From assembly GCA_016927635.1 (NCBI GenBank), contig JAFGMJ010000248.1, positions 1-13,408 of the forward strand: a stretch of DNA of 13,408 nucleotides, read 5' to 3'. Below are positions 1 to 8,604 of this stretch, in pieces. Both the position numbers and the translations under genes were made by a program. The stretch is from Actinomycetota bacterium (GTDB lineage Bacteria > Actinomycetota > Humimicrobiia > Humimicrobiales > Humimicrobiaceae). Numbering within the stretch: position 1 is the stretch's first letter; each line of letters starts with the position of its first letter. The notes under the pieces are model-generated. The model saw nothing but the letters and a program-made list of their open reading frames with translations, did not search any database and was not told where the DNA came from.

Positions 1-558
1 ACTACGGCTGCAAAACACCTTAAAAAAATTCTTGATGATGCGCTGCTTATAAATGTTGATAAAGTTGCAAAAGATATATATTGCAATAACATTGCACTGC
101 TTGAAGATATGCAAAAATGTTTCGGCAGCAGTGTTTTTTTAGATGACGGCTCTATAGATTACAGGGCTCTTGGTAAAATTGTTTTTTCTTCAGAAAAAAA
201 CCTTAAAAAATTAAATATGATAATGTTTCCAGAAATAAAAAAAAGTGTAGGCCTGATAATAAAACAAAACAAAAGCCGAAAAAATATAATAATAGATGCG
301 GCGGTGCTGTTTGATGCAGGGCTTGATAAATTCTGCAATATTACAATACTTGTGAAGGCGCCTTTTGACAGAAGGAAAAACCTGCTGAAATCAAGATGCA
401 GCCTTAGTGATTTTGAAATAGATCAAAGACTCAATGGCCAGAAATTATATATTGACGAATCATCTGTAAGCCATGTTATTGAAAACAATGGAAGCAAAAT
501 AGACTTTGTAAAAAAAATAGAAGATATTATAAAAAACAGAAAAGAATTTAATAAATAA
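1..558 (+). CDS. coaE: Dephospho-CoA kinase, 5'-truncated by the window edge
   Basis: CoaE phosphorylates the 3'-OH of dephospho-CoA with ATP, the last step of coenzyme A synthesis in the cytoplasm. The frame is open from base 1 to the TAA at 556-558, giving 185 visible residues. The first visible residues (TTAAKHLKK) look like the helix that follows a GxGKST P-loop, so the start and P-loop probably lie just left of the window; the family is usually about 200 residues. Family landmarks follow in order: an INVD segment (residues 17-20, where CoaE has DxD), the LDDGSIDYRALGKIVF block near residues 46-61, an FPEI segment (normally HPxI), VLFDAGLDKF (normally PLLFE-like), and near the C-terminus VIENNG (normally VIDNxG). 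The second Asp of DxD is kept, but several other conserved positions are changed, so this is a divergent CoaE. The first internal ATG, at 109, lies within the fold and is not the start. uvrB follows after 24 bp. Confidence 0.88.
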   Translation, partial: TTAAKHLKKILDDALLINVDKVAKDIYCNNIALLEDMQKCFGSSVFLDDGSIDYRALGKIVFSSEKNLKKLNMIMFPEIKKSVGLIIKQNKSRKNIIIDAAVLFDAGLDKFCNITILVKAPFDRRKNLLKSRCSLSDFEIDQRLNGQKLYIDESSVSHVIENNGSKIDFVKKIEDIIKNRKEFNK

Positions 559-582
559 TCTGATATAAACAGTTAAAAAATA

Positions 583-2616
583 ATGGATACGCCTTTTAAA
601 AATAAATTTAAAATAATATCAAATTATAGTCCCCAGGGGGACCAGTCTAAGGCAATCAAGGAACTGACTGAAAGCATATCAAGCGGCAATAAGTTTCAGT
701 CCCTGCTGGGAGTTACCGGTTCAGGAAAGACCTACACTATGGCAAATGTCATACAGAACATACAGCTTCCCACGCTGGTGCTGGCTCCTAATAAGACTCT
801 TGCAGCTCAGCTCTGCAATGAATTCAGGGAATTTTTCCCGCAAAACGCTGTAGAGTATTTTGTAAGTTATTATGATTATTACCAGCCTGAGGCATATATT
901 CCCAGCAAGGACATGTATATTGAAAAAGATACATCCATAAATGATGAGATAGAGAAACTGAGGCTTTCCACCACCAATTCCCTTTATTGCCGTAATGATG
1001 TTGTGGTCGTTGCCAGTGTCAGTTGCATTTATAATCTTGGCTCGCCTGTTGAATATGAAAAGCAGAGGGTTTTTATAAAAAAGGGTGAGCAGTATCAGAG
1101 AGAAAGGCTTATAAAAAATCTTGTAAGCATTAAATATGAAAGAAATGATTATGAATTCTCCCAGGGAAATTTCAGGGTCAGAGGAGATAATATTGAAATA
1201 TACCCTGCATACCAGGACAAAGCGCTCAAGATACAGCTTTTCGGAGACGAGATAGAAAGGATATTTGAATTCAACCCTGTTTCAGGAGAACTGTTAAGTG
1301 ACCTCGATTCTGTTATAATATCTCCTGCAACACATTTCCTCGCTACTGCTGAATGGGTTGATAAAGCACTTGAAAGTATAGAAGAAGAGCTCAAAGATAG
1401 AGTCAGTTTCTTTAAAGCAAAGGGCAAACTGCTTGAAGCGCAGAGGCTTGAGTCAAGGACAAGATATGATATGGAAATGATGTCAGAGCTTGGCTTTTGC
1501 GGAGGCATAGAGAATTACTCAAGACACATATTGCAGAAAAAACCCGGTGAGACGCCAAACACGCTTATTGATTTTTTCCCGGATGATTTTCTTGTAATAA
1601 TCGATGAATCACATATAGCCATCCCCCAGATAAGAGGAATGTATGAAGGCGACAGGTCAAGGAAGCAGACTCTTGTGGACTATGGGTTCAGGCTGCCTTC
1701 AGCACTGGATAACAGGCCATTGAAGTTTGAAGAATTTTTAAACAAAATAAATAGATTTGTTTTCACAACTGCTACTCCCGGGCCGTTTGAAAAACAGGTC
1801 AGCGCCCATATTGCTGAACAGATAATAAGGCCGACCGGGCTTGTTGACCCGGAAATTTCGATAAGACCGTCCAAGGGCCAGATAGAGGATCTCATGGGTG
1901 AAGTAAAAAAACGCGTAAACCAAAAAGAAAGGGTGCTTGTTACAACACTTACAAAAAAAATGGCTGAGGATCTTGCAGATTACCTTGCAGGCAAAGGTAT
2001 AAATGTAAGGTATCTTCACTCAACCATAGACACCCTTGAGAGGATAGAGATTCTAAGGGGCTTAAGAGCAGGTGACTTTGATGTGCTTGTGGGCATTAAC
2101 CTTTTACGGGAAGGGCTCGACCTTCCAGAGGTGTCGCTTGTTGCAATCCTTGATGCAGACAAAGAAGGGTTTTTGCGTTCTGAAATATCGCTTATACAGA
2201 CCATAGGCAGGGCTTCAAGAAATGTAAACGGCATGGTAATCATGTACGCTGATAATATTACAAATTCAATGAAAAATGCTGTAGATGAAACCAGCAGAAG
2301 GCGCAATATACAAATTGAATATAATGAAAAAAATAAAATAGTTCCCACAACCATAAGCAAAAATATTTCTGACATTCTTTTTGCCACCGGTATAAAATCC
2401 AAAAAAGAGCAGAAAAAATCTTTCTCAGTCAGGGAAAAAAGCGCAGCTTACGCGGAAAACAAGATACTTGATATGGACCTGTCCAGAATAGATAATATAA
2501 TAAGCGGCTTAGAAGAGGAAATGCATATTGCCGCTGCGGCACAGGATTTTGAAAAGGCTGCGGTAATCAGGGATGAAATAAGAAGGATAAAAAAGATAAT
2601 AAATTATGAAAGCTGA
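583..2616 (+). CDS. uvrB: UvrABC excision nuclease subunit B (damage-verifying helicase)
   Basis: UvrB is loaded at lesions by UvrA, verifies damage with its beta-hairpin and ATPase, and recruits UvrC for incision. The 677-residue length is normal. Visible motifs are Walker A GVTGSGKT (43-50), the beta-hairpin region [11 protein letters not shown] (97-107) leading to IEKDTSIN (113-120), Walker B DESH (341-344), a TTATPG motif (395-400), helicase motif [11 protein letters not shown] (539-547), and a C-terminal UVR domain (about 634-670, ending [11 protein letters not shown]...) that contacts UvrC. All expected motifs are intact. The ATG at 583 gives the usual N-terminus, with [13 protein letters not shown] close to the family pattern, but no clear Shine-Dalgarno sequence lies in the 24 bp behind coaE. 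The 3' end overlaps uvrA by 11 bp in another frame, so the two are probably translationally coupled. The coaE-uvrB link is familiar from Actinomycetota. Confidence 0.98.
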   Translation: MDTPFKNKFKIISNYSPQGDQSKAIKELTESISSGNKFQSLLGVTGSGKTYTMANVIQNIQLPTLVLAPNKTLAAQLCNEFREFFPQNAVEYFVSYYDYYQPEAYIPSKDMYIEKDTSINDEIEKLRLSTTNSLYCRNDVVVVASVSCIYNLGSPVEYEKQRVFIKKGEQYQRERLIKNLVSIKYERNDYEFSQGNFRVRGDNIEIYPAYQDKALKIQLFGDEIERIFEFNPVSGELLSDLDSVIISPATHFLATAEWVDKALESIEEELKDRVSFFKAKGKLLEAQRLESRTRYDMEMMSELGFCGGIENYSRHILQKKPGETPNTLIDFFPDDFLVIIDESHIAIPQIRGMYEGDRSRKQTLVDYGFRLPSALDNRPLKFEEFLNKINRFVFTTATPGPFEKQVSAHIAEQIIRPTGLVDPEISIRPSKGQIEDLMGEVKKRVNQKERVLVTTLTKKMAEDLADYLAGKGINVRYLHSTIDTLERIEILRGLRAGDFDVLVGINLLREGLDLPEVSLVAILDADKEGFLRSEISLIQTIGRASRNVNGMVIMYADNITNSMKNAVDETSRRRNIQIEYNEKNKIVPTTISKNISDILFATGIKSKKEQKKSFSVREKSAAYAENKILDMDLSRIDNIISGLEEEMHIAAAAQDFEKAAVIRDEIRRIKKIINYES

Positions 2617-5497
2617 AATATCAATAAAGGGTGCAAGGGAACATAACCTGAAAAACATCAGTCTTCGCATCCCAAGGGATAAACTGATTGTTTTTACCGG
2701 CGTGAGCGGTTCGGGAAAATCCTCCCTTGCTTTCGATACAATATATGCGGAAGGCCAAAGAAGGTATGTTGAATCACTTTCGTCGTATGCCAGGCAGTTT
2801 CTCGGTCAGATGGATAAACCGGACGTAGACCTTATAGAGGGCCTGTCGCCTGCCGTGTCTATAAACCAGAAAGGTGTGTCAAAAAATCCGCGCTCTACGG
2901 TAGGCACCATAACTGAAGTATATGATTATCTGAGGGTGCTTTTTGCCAGAATAGGCGTACCTTACTGCTATGTCTGTGGCAAACCCATATCCAGGCAGAC
3001 TGTGGACCAGATTGTTGACAGAATAATGCAATTTGAGGAGGGCATGCCTATACAGATACTTTCCCCTGTAGTAAGGGGTAGAAAGGGCGAATACATCAGG
3101 GCACTTGAATCAATAAAAAAAGACGGCTACATAAGGGTAAAGATAGATAATGAAATATACAATCTTACAGATAACACTGATATTGGCCTTGACAGGAATA
3201 AAAAACATAATATTGAGATAATAATAGACAGGCTTAAGATAAAAAGAGATGAAGAAACAGCAAAAAGGATTGCTGAAGATATAGAGATATCTTTTAAGGA
3301 AAGCGAGGGAATTGTAAGAATCGAAGCTGTGGAAAGCAAGGAAATATTTACCTTTTCTGAAAATTTTACCTGTCCTGACTGTGGAGTCAGCTTTGAAGAA
3401 CTTTCACCAAGGATGTTTTCATTTAATAGTCCTTACGGTGCATGCAAAGAGTGCAGCGGACTGGGCGTGAAAAAAGAAATAGACCCATCTCTTATTGTGG
3501 AATACCCTGTTTTATCCATTAATGATGGTGCAATACCTTTTTTTAATATGAAATATTCAAATTATTATTCTCAGCTGATGCGAAGCCTTGCTGAACAATA
3601 TAGCTTCAGTCTTGATACTCCTTTTGAAAAACTTGACGAGAACTCAAAAAAAATAATACTTTATGGCAATAATGGCGAGAGAGTGAGGGTCAGGTATAGA
3701 AATCACAGGGGGGAAGTAAAGTTTTATTATTTGAAATTTGAAGGTCTTGCCAATAATTTGAGCCGAAGATATATTGAGGCAGAATCTGAAGAACAGCGTG
3801 AAAAAATTGAGAGGATGGTGGCAGAAAAACCTTGTGATTTCTGTAAGGGCAAAAGATTAAAACCCGAAAGCCTCTCAGTGCTTATCGGCGGTCTTTCAAT
3901 CGCAGATTTTTCTGAAAAAACAGTTGAAGATGCGCTGCAATGGCTGCAGGATTTAAAGCTTTCAGACAGGGATATGATGATAGGGGAAAGACTTATTAAA
4001 GAAATAGTTGAAAGACTTAATTTCCTTAAAGGTGTTGGTTTGAATTATCTTTCCCTCAACAGGCAGGCCGGCACTCTTTCAGGAGGAGAATCACAGAGGA
4101 TAAGGCTTGCAACCCAGATTGGCTCAGGCCTGGTGGGAGTGCTTTATATTCTTGATGAGCCAAGCATAGGGCTTCACCAGAGAGACAATGTAAAACTTCT
4201 TAATGCGCTCAAAAGGCTTAGGGATTTGGGAAATACTATCATTGTTATTGAACATGATGAAGAGACTATGCGTTTTGCAGACTGGATAGTAGATATCGGG
4301 CCCGGTGCGGGCATTCATGGAGGAAAGATTGTTTTTAGCGGCATTACTAAAGATATTTTAAAATGCAGGCAATCTGTTACAGGCAAATATCTTTCAGGAG
4401 AAAAATTCATTGCTGTGCCCAAAGAAAGGCGCAGCGGAAACGGTAAATTCATTATTGTTAAAGGCGCAAGAGAACATAATCTTAAAAATATAGATGTGAA
4501 AATACCGCTTGGAAGATTTGTTACAATAACAGGTGTTTCCGGAAGCGGCAAAAGCACTCTTGTAAATGAAATATTATATCCGGCGCTTTCAAGTATTTTA
4601 ATGCGTTCAAATGAAAAAGCCGGAATGTATGAAAGTATAATCGATTACGATAACCTTGACAAAGTCATTGTCATAGACCAGTCCCCAATCGGAAGGACGC
4701 CGCGTTCCAACCCTGCCACATATACAGGCGTATTTACTCATATAAGGGATTTGTTTTCGCAAACGCAGGATGCAAAGATAAGGGGCTATAAACCCGGAAG
4801 GTTCTCATTTAATGTCAAGGGCGGAAGATGTGAAGCATGTTCTGGTGATGGTGACATAAAGATTGAAATGCATTTTTTGCCGGATATTTATGTGCCCTGC
4901 GAGGTATGCAAGGGTAAAAGATATAACAGGGAAACACTTGAAATAAAATATAAGGATAAAAATATTGCAGATGTGCTTGAAATGACAGTTGAAGAAGCTC
5001 TTTCATTTTTTAAAAATATTCCGCGCATCAAAGACAAGCTTGAGCTTATAAATGATGTGGGCCTTGGTTATATTAAACTTGGGCAGTCTTCAACCACGCT
5101 TAGCGGTGGAGAAGCCCAGAGAGTAAAGCTCTCAACAGAACTTTCAAAAAAAAGTACAGGCAGCACACTTTATCTTCTTGATGAGCCAACCACTGGCCTT
5201 CATTTTGATGATATAAGAAAACTTTTGAAAATACTCAACAGGCTGGTGGATGCCGGAAATACGGTGCTTGTCATAGAACACAATCTTGAAGTTATAAAAT
5301 CTGCAGACTATATAATAGACCTCGGACCTGAAGGCGGTGAAAAAGGAGGAGAGGTAATTGCTGAGGGGACTCCTGAGCAGATTGCTCAGGCTAAAAATTC
5401 TTATACAGGGAAGTTTTTAAAAAGGATTTTAAATAAATCTGAAATGAAATTTCCAGACCTCCAAATCAGCAGCAAAAAGCAGCCTGAGCCGGTTTAG
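2606..5497 (+). CDS. uvrA: UvrABC system protein A (damage-recognition ABC ATPase)
   Basis: UvrA is the dimeric ABC-type ATPase that scans DNA for distortions and hands lesions to UvrB. At 963 residues it is a typical single-copy UvrA. Both ATPase modules are complete: Walker A GVSGSGKS at 32-39 and 643-650, signatures LSGGESQR (491-498) and LSGGEAQR (832-839), and Walker B/D-loop regions [12 protein letters not shown] (513-524) and [12 protein letters not shown] (855-866). Three zinc modules are intact: C121/C124 with C410/C413, C256/C259 with C280/C283, and C742/C745 with C765/C768. The C-terminal 23 residues are a polar tail beyond the usual FLK ending. The ATG at 2606 lies inside the end of uvrB; an in-frame TAA at 2588 excludes any longer version. 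An AGAAGGA stretch at 2581-2587 is too far away (18 nt) for a normal SD, so coupling to uvrB translation is likely. Confidence 0.98.
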   Translation: MKAEISIKGAREHNLKNISLRIPRDKLIVFTGVSGSGKSSLAFDTIYAEGQRRYVESLSSYARQFLGQMDKPDVDLIEGLSPAVSINQKGVSKNPRSTVGTITEVYDYLRVLFARIGVPYCYVCGKPISRQTVDQIVDRIMQFEEGMPIQILSPVVRGRKGEYIRALESIKKDGYIRVKIDNEIYNLTDNTDIGLDRNKKHNIEIIIDRLKIKRDEETAKRIAEDIEISFKESEGIVRIEAVESKEIFTFSENFTCPDCGVSFEELSPRMFSFNSPYGACKECSGLGVKKEIDPSLIVEYPVLSINDGAIPFFNMKYSNYYSQLMRSLAEQYSFSLDTPFEKLDENSKKIILYGNNGERVRVRYRNHRGEVKFYYLKFEGLANNLSRRYIEAESEEQREKIERMVAEKPCDFCKGKRLKPESLSVLIGGLSIADFSEKTVEDALQWLQDLKLSDRDMMIGERLIKEIVERLNFLKGVGLNYLSLNRQAGTLSGGESQRIRLATQIGSGLVGVLYILDEPSIGLHQRDNVKLLNALKRLRDLGNTIIVIEHDEETMRFADWIVDIGPGAGIHGGKIVFSGITKDILKCRQSVTGKYLSGEKFIAVPKERRSGNGKFIIVKGAREHNLKNIDVKIPLGRFVTITGVSGSGKSTLVNEILYPALSSILMRSNEKAGMYESIIDYDNLDKVIVIDQSPIGRTPRSNPATYTGVFTHIRDLFSQTQDAKIRGYKPGRFSFNVKGGRCEACSGDGDIKIEMHFLPDIYVPCEVCKGKRYNRETLEIKYKDKNIADVLEMTVEEALSFFKNIPRIKDKLELINDVGLGYIKLGQSSTTLSGGEAQRVKLSTELSKKSTGSTLYLLDEPTTGLHFDDIRKLLKILNRLVDAGNTVLVIEHNLEVIKSADYIIDLGPEGGEKGGEVIAEGTPEQIAQAKNSYTGKFLKRILNKSEMKFPDLQISSKKQPEPV

Positions 5498-5535
5498 CAT
5501 CTATCTCATTATGCATATTTTTATTAATTAAAGAA

Positions 5536-7395
5536 ATGACAGTCAGAGATAATTTAAAAATAACATTGAATGCTATCCCCAAAAAACCTGGAGTATATTT
5601 TTTCAGGGACTTTAAGGGAAAAATAATATATATAGGCAAGGCCAGGAATCTGTTTGACCGTGTAAAGTCTTATTTTATATCTTCGGAAAAAAGCTGGCAC
5701 TTAAATCATCCTATTTCTTTTTTCACAGATAAAATACATTCAATAGATTTTACCGTTACAGACAATGAAACAGAGGCTCTTATACTTGAAAGCAGCCTGA
5801 TAAAAAAAAACAGGCCGAAATATAATGTATTTTTAAAGGATGATAAATCCTACCCATATATTGCCATAACTGAAAATGAAAAATTCCCCAGGGTATTTGT
5901 TACAAGAAACCGCAATATAAAAGGAGCAAAATACTTCGGCCCTTATGTAAATGTGAAAAACATAAAAGACACTCTTGAGCTGCTCAGAAGGATTTTCCAG
6001 ATAAGGGACTGTAAAAAACCGTTGCCCGGGAAATTAAGAAATTCAGTTTGCCTTAATTACCATATAAAGTTATGCTCTGCTCCGTGTGCTGGAAAAATAT
6101 CAGAAGAAAATTACAGGAAAAATATTGATTATATTAAACTTTTTTTAAAGGGCAGAGATAAAAAAATAATAGATGGATTAAAAAAGGAAATGGAAAAATA
6201 TTGTGCTGCCCTGGAATTTGAAGAAGCAAATAAAATAAAGAACAAAATTTCTGCAATAAACTCTCTTTATACGGACCAGAAAATATTTTTTGACATAAAG
6301 GACAGCTGGGACGTTATTTCATATGCCAGGGACGACGATGAAAATATGTCTGCCGTAAGCCTTTTTAATTATAAAAACGGGGAATTTTCAGCAGTAAACA
6401 ATTTTATAATTTCAAACACCAGGTATTCTTTTGAAGGTGAAATAATTTCAGGTTTTATTAAAAACTTTTATCCAGAAATTGACAATATAAGCCCGAATAT
6501 ATACATTCCCTGTATGATAGAAGACAGATCTGCCATATCAGAATGGCTTAAAAACCTTAAAGGTAAAAAAATCAATTTCATAGTCCCAAAGCAGGGTGAA
6601 AAAAAAGACATAATGGATATGGCCACAAAAAATGCCAGACTTTTTCTTGAGAAAAAGAAATTTGAAAAAAATCTGGGGTACTCAAAAGTATTTTCAGGAC
6701 TGGTTAAAATGAGAGACTTTTTCTCATTTGGAAATATACCTGCAAGAATAGAGTGTTTTGATATATCAAATATACTATCAAGCTTTACTGTGGGCTCAAT
6801 GGCTGTATTTGTAAACGGAAGCTCACTGAACAGCAATTACAGAAATTTCAGGATAAGATCTGTTGAAGGCCAGGATGATTTTGCTATGATAAAGGAAGTG
6901 GTGAAACGAAGGCTCAGGTATCTTGTAAATGAAAAAATAGGCATAGAAGACAGTTTTGGCACAAAACCGGATTTATTTGTAATAGATGGAGGAAAAGCCC
7001 AGTATAATTCTGCAAAGCAGGCGTTAAAAGAGGCAGGCATAAATAATATAGATATAGTAAGCCTGGCAAAAAAAGAGGAAAGGGTTTTCTGCGAAAAATA
7101 CCCTTCCGGAATAGTTCCTGATAAAAATCTTGAATTTATGAAAATACTAATAAGGATAAGGGATGAAGCACACAGGTTTGCCCTGGATTACCACAGGAAA
7201 TTGAGGGGCAAGGGTATGACTGTATCTGTACTTGACGGCATAAAAGGGATTGGAGAAAAAAAGAAAAATAATATTCTTGCAAAGTACCCTACTCTTGAAG
7301 ATCTTAAGGGTTGCAGCCTTGAGGATTTTACAAATATCAGGGGCCTGGCCTATAAAGACGCATTGAATATTTACAACAGTCTTAACAGATATTAA
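5536..7395 (+). CDS. uvrC: UvrABC excision nuclease subunit C (dual incision)
   Basis: UvrC makes both cuts around a lesion marked by UvrB. The 619 residues contain the standard order: an N-terminal GIY-YIG nuclease (GVYFF at 19-23 and IYIGKARNLFDRV at 31-43) for the 3' cut; four cysteines C159, C172, C180, C184 (CX12CX7CX3C), close to the spacing of the 4Fe-4S ligands known in E. coli UvrC; a UVR domain (about 213-247, LEFEEANKIKNKI) that pairs with the UvrB UVR; an RNase H-like nuclease for the 5' cut with candidate catalytic D409 (ECFDIS), D484 (VIDGGKAQ) and H546 (RDEAHRF); and tandem helix-hairpin-helix motifs at about 564-615 (DGIKGIGEKKKNNIL and FTNIRGL). It starts 38 bp after uvrA at an ATG with only a poor purine run (AAAGAA) upstream. 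No terminator or strong promoter is seen before it, so it probably shares the uvrB-uvrA transcript. Confidence 0.98.
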   Translation: MTVRDNLKITLNAIPKKPGVYFFRDFKGKIIYIGKARNLFDRVKSYFISSEKSWHLNHPISFFTDKIHSIDFTVTDNETEALILESSLIKKNRPKYNVFLKDDKSYPYIAITENEKFPRVFVTRNRNIKGAKYFGPYVNVKNIKDTLELLRRIFQIRDCKKPLPGKLRNSVCLNYHIKLCSAPCAGKISEENYRKNIDYIKLFLKGRDKKIIDGLKKEMEKYCAALEFEEANKIKNKISAINSLYTDQKIFFDIKDSWDVISYARDDDENMSAVSLFNYKNGEFSAVNNFIISNTRYSFEGEIISGFIKNFYPEIDNISPNIYIPCMIEDRSAISEWLKNLKGKKINFIVPKQGEKKDIMDMATKNARLFLEKKKFEKNLGYSKVFSGLVKMRDFFSFGNIPARIECFDISNILSSFTVGSMAVFVNGSSLNSNYRNFRIRSVEGQDDFAMIKEVVKRRLRYLVNEKIGIEDSFGTKPDLFVIDGGKAQYNSAKQALKEAGINNIDIVSLAKKEERVFCEKYPSGIVPDKNLEFMKILIRIRDEAHRFALDYHRKLRGKGMTVSVLDGIKGIGEKKKNNILAKYPTLEDLKGCSLEDFTNIRGLAYKDALNIYNSLNRY

Positions 7396-7425
7396 TCTGC
7401 ATTAATCTTTATATTCATAAATACA

Positions 7426-7454
7426 TTGATAAAAATAATACTTTCCTTTAAAGT
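7426..7454 (+). promoter_or_regulatory. Candidate sigma-70-type promoter for rapZ
   Basis: A TTGATA box (7426-7431, five of six consensus bases) is followed after 17 bp by TAAAGT (7449-7454, four of six). It lies in the 111-bp uvrC-rapZ gap, upstream of rapZ. The proposed -10 overlaps the first copy of the TAAAGTCAT direct repeat. AT-rich spacers give chance matches easily, so this is tentative. Confidence 0.35.
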
Positions 7455-7476
7455 CATATAACGGGAATAAAGTCAT
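7449..7476 (+). repeat. Paired 9-bp direct repeat TAAAGTCAT upstream of rapZ
   Basis: Two identical copies of TAAAGTCAT lie at 7449-7457 and 7468-7476, start-to-start 19 bp and separated by the 10-bp spacer ATAACGGGAA. The first copy overlaps the proposed -10 of the candidate rapZ promoter and the second would lie near or just after its transcription start. Paired direct repeats at about two helical turns can be regulator half-sites, but no regulator gene is nearby and the function is unknown. Confidence 0.5.
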
Positions 7477-7506
7477 CTGTATGTTTATAAAACAAAAAAA
7501 GAGTGT

Positions 7507-8391
7507 ATGCCAGAAATACAGAATATAAAAATAGTAATAATTACCGGTCTTTCAGGAGCCGGAAAAACAGCAGCTTTAAGATATTTCGAAGATGCAGGAT
7601 ATTACTGTATAGATAATCTTCCGGCAAGCCTGCTTTTAAACCTGATTGAATTCTTTAATAAAAAAGAAATGAATATAGACAAAATAGCGGCAGCAGTCGA
7701 TATCAGAAGCGGTTTTTTGTTTGACGAAATATTTAACACGCTGGAAAATATGAAGAATAAGGGTATCAGGCATACCATCCTTTTTCTTGAAGCCTCAAAA
7801 AGCATGCTTTTGAAAAGATTTTCCCTGACAAGGCGGAAACATCCTCTTGTTAAGAATGGAGATATTTTAAGCGGTATAGAAAGAGAAATAGAAAAACTTT
7901 ATTATTTAAGAGAAATATCAGATATTATAATTGATACAACTCTTTTGACCCCCAAACAACTTAAAGTTGAAATTGCAGAAAATATATTGAGCAATGAAGA
8001 AAAGGGAGCGCTGCTTCAGATATCCATTGTATCATTTGGGTACAAATATGGCATTCCTCATGAAAGCCTTGATATTGTAATGGATGTAAGATTTTTGCCT
8101 AATCCTTATTATATTGAAGGCCTGAAGGAACTTGACGGGCATGATGAGAAAATATATGACTTTGTGATGTCGCAGGAGGAAACAAAGAAATTCCTCAGGA
8201 TGTTTGAGAAAATGCTGGATTTTTTGATACCAAATTATATTATAGAGGGCAAAAGTTATCTGGGCATAGGCATTGGCTGCACTGGCGGAAGGCACCGTTC
8301 AGTCGTTATATCGGAAAAGATTTATGATTATTTGAAATTAAAAAATTACCCTGTAAAGATTTTTCATCATGATAAGGACAGGCTGGACTGA
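7507..8391 (+). CDS. rapZ: RapZ/YvcJ-family P-loop nucleotide-binding protein
   Basis: In E. coli RapZ binds glucosamine-6-phosphate and adapts RNase E to the sRNA GlmZ; in Gram-positive bacteria the homologue YvcJ binds and hydrolyses nucleotides and its main role is unclear. No GlmZ-like RNA is seen here, so the enterobacterial role should not be assumed. The 294 residues match the family: Walker A GLSGAGKT (14-21), YYCIDNLPASLL (32-43), RRKHPL (109-114), a VDIRSGF segment (64-70), and the C-terminal domain with SFGYKYGIP (176-184), DVRFLPNPYY (193-202) and the hallmark GIGCTGGRHRSV (255-266). The ATG at 7507 gives the expected N-terminus; the nearby ATG at 7481 is out of frame. Only a weak AGAG lies upstream. 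rapZ is normally followed by yvcK and whiA; here gap follows after 213 bp instead. Confidence 0.96.
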   Translation: MPEIQNIKIVIITGLSGAGKTAALRYFEDAGYYCIDNLPASLLLNLIEFFNKKEMNIDKIAAAVDIRSGFLFDEIFNTLENMKNKGIRHTILFLEASKSMLLKRFSLTRRKHPLVKNGDILSGIEREIEKLYYLREISDIIIDTTLLTPKQLKVEIAENILSNEEKGALLQISIVSFGYKYGIPHESLDIVMDVRFLPNPYYIEGLKELDGHDEKIYDFVMSQEETKKFLRMFEKMLDFLIPNYIIEGKSYLGIGIGCTGGRHRSVVISEKIYDYLKLKNYPVKIFHHDKDRLD

Positions 8392-8420
8392 ATCTATGAT
8401 TATTTCTGCTAAAAACCTTT

Positions 8421-8445
8421 AAATCACCCGTGCCGGGATAATTTT
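8421..8445 (+). terminator. Weak candidate terminator after rapZ
   Basis: CCCG (8427-8430) and CGGG (8434-8437) form a GC-only 4-bp stem around a TGC loop. Flanking AAAT (8421-8424) and ATTT (8441-8444) can extend it after a small internal loop. The downstream tract (ATTTTATT) is T-rich but broken. The stem is short, so termination would be inefficient. It sits 29 bp after the rapZ stop and before the candidate gap promoter, the right place to end the upstream transcript. Confidence 0.35.
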
Positions 8446-8465
8446 ATTAAATTAACCAATACAGC

Positions 8466-8494
8466 TTTATTATTTTTTATAATTTTGATAAAAT
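8466..8494 (+). promoter_or_regulatory. Candidate extended -10 promoter for gap
   Basis: TAAAAT at 8489-8494 is preceded by TG at 8486-8487, giving an extended -10 (TGATAAAAT). A poor -35, TTTATT (8466-8471), lies 17 bp upstream. A TATAAT at 8478-8483 is a second possible -10, but I see no convincing -35 for it. Either start would place the stem-loop at 8511-8585 in the 5' leader of gap. The region is very AT-rich, so the exact hexamers are tentative, although a promoter somewhere in this 213-bp gap is likely. Confidence 0.4.
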
Positions 8495-8510
8495 ATCTCG
8501 ATTTAAAAAT

Positions 8511-8585
8511 TAAGCTTTTAAATGATTTGTAAACTCCAGCATACCTGGAAACTTACAAACATAAAGACTTATTAAAAAAAGCTTA
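8511..8585 (+). promoter_or_regulatory. Nested inverted repeats (stem-loop leader) before gap
   Basis: Two nested inverted repeats lie just upstream of the gap ribosome site. The outer arms TAAGCTTTT (8511-8519) and AAAAGCTTA (8577-8585) pair perfectly over 9 bp. The inner hairpin pairs TTTGTAA (8526-8532) with TTACAAA (8553-8559) over 7 bp, then after a small internal loop TCCAG (8535-8539) with CTGGA (8545-8549) around the loop CATAC. No T-run follows, so it is not an intrinsic terminator. The outer arm ends 8 nt before the AGGAGG site. Plausible roles are an mRNA-stabilising 5' hairpin, a translational control element, or a DNA operator for a glycolytic repressor; the sequence does not decide. 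It resembles no riboswitch class I recognise. The AAGCTT core is itself palindromic, which makes the outer pairing less surprising. Confidence 0.5.
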
Positions 8586-8604
8586 TTTATAAAAGGAGGA
8601 AAAA

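Noticed and set aside
2016..2402. Long antisense open frames within uvrB (also 1149-1508 and 1738-2019)
   Set aside because: They lie opposite the strongly conserved UvrB reading frame, have no recognisable domain, and their composition is that expected of the reverse complement of a coding gene.
7391..7408. Tandem ATTAATCT repeat at the uvrC stop codon
   Set aside because: Two short AT-rich copies partly within coding sequence, with no dyad or T-run, so not a terminator and probably chance.
8397..8423. Eight-codon ATG frame just after rapZ as a possible leader peptide
   Set aside because: It has no Shine-Dalgarno, lies upstream of the likely gap promoter, and contains no run of codons suggesting attenuation.
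7396..8604. Possible hidden genes (murB, yvcK, whiA, cggR or remnants) in the gaps around rapZ
   Set aside because: The gaps of 111 and 213 bp are stop-rich and AT-rich with no recognisable protein fragment in any frame I examined.
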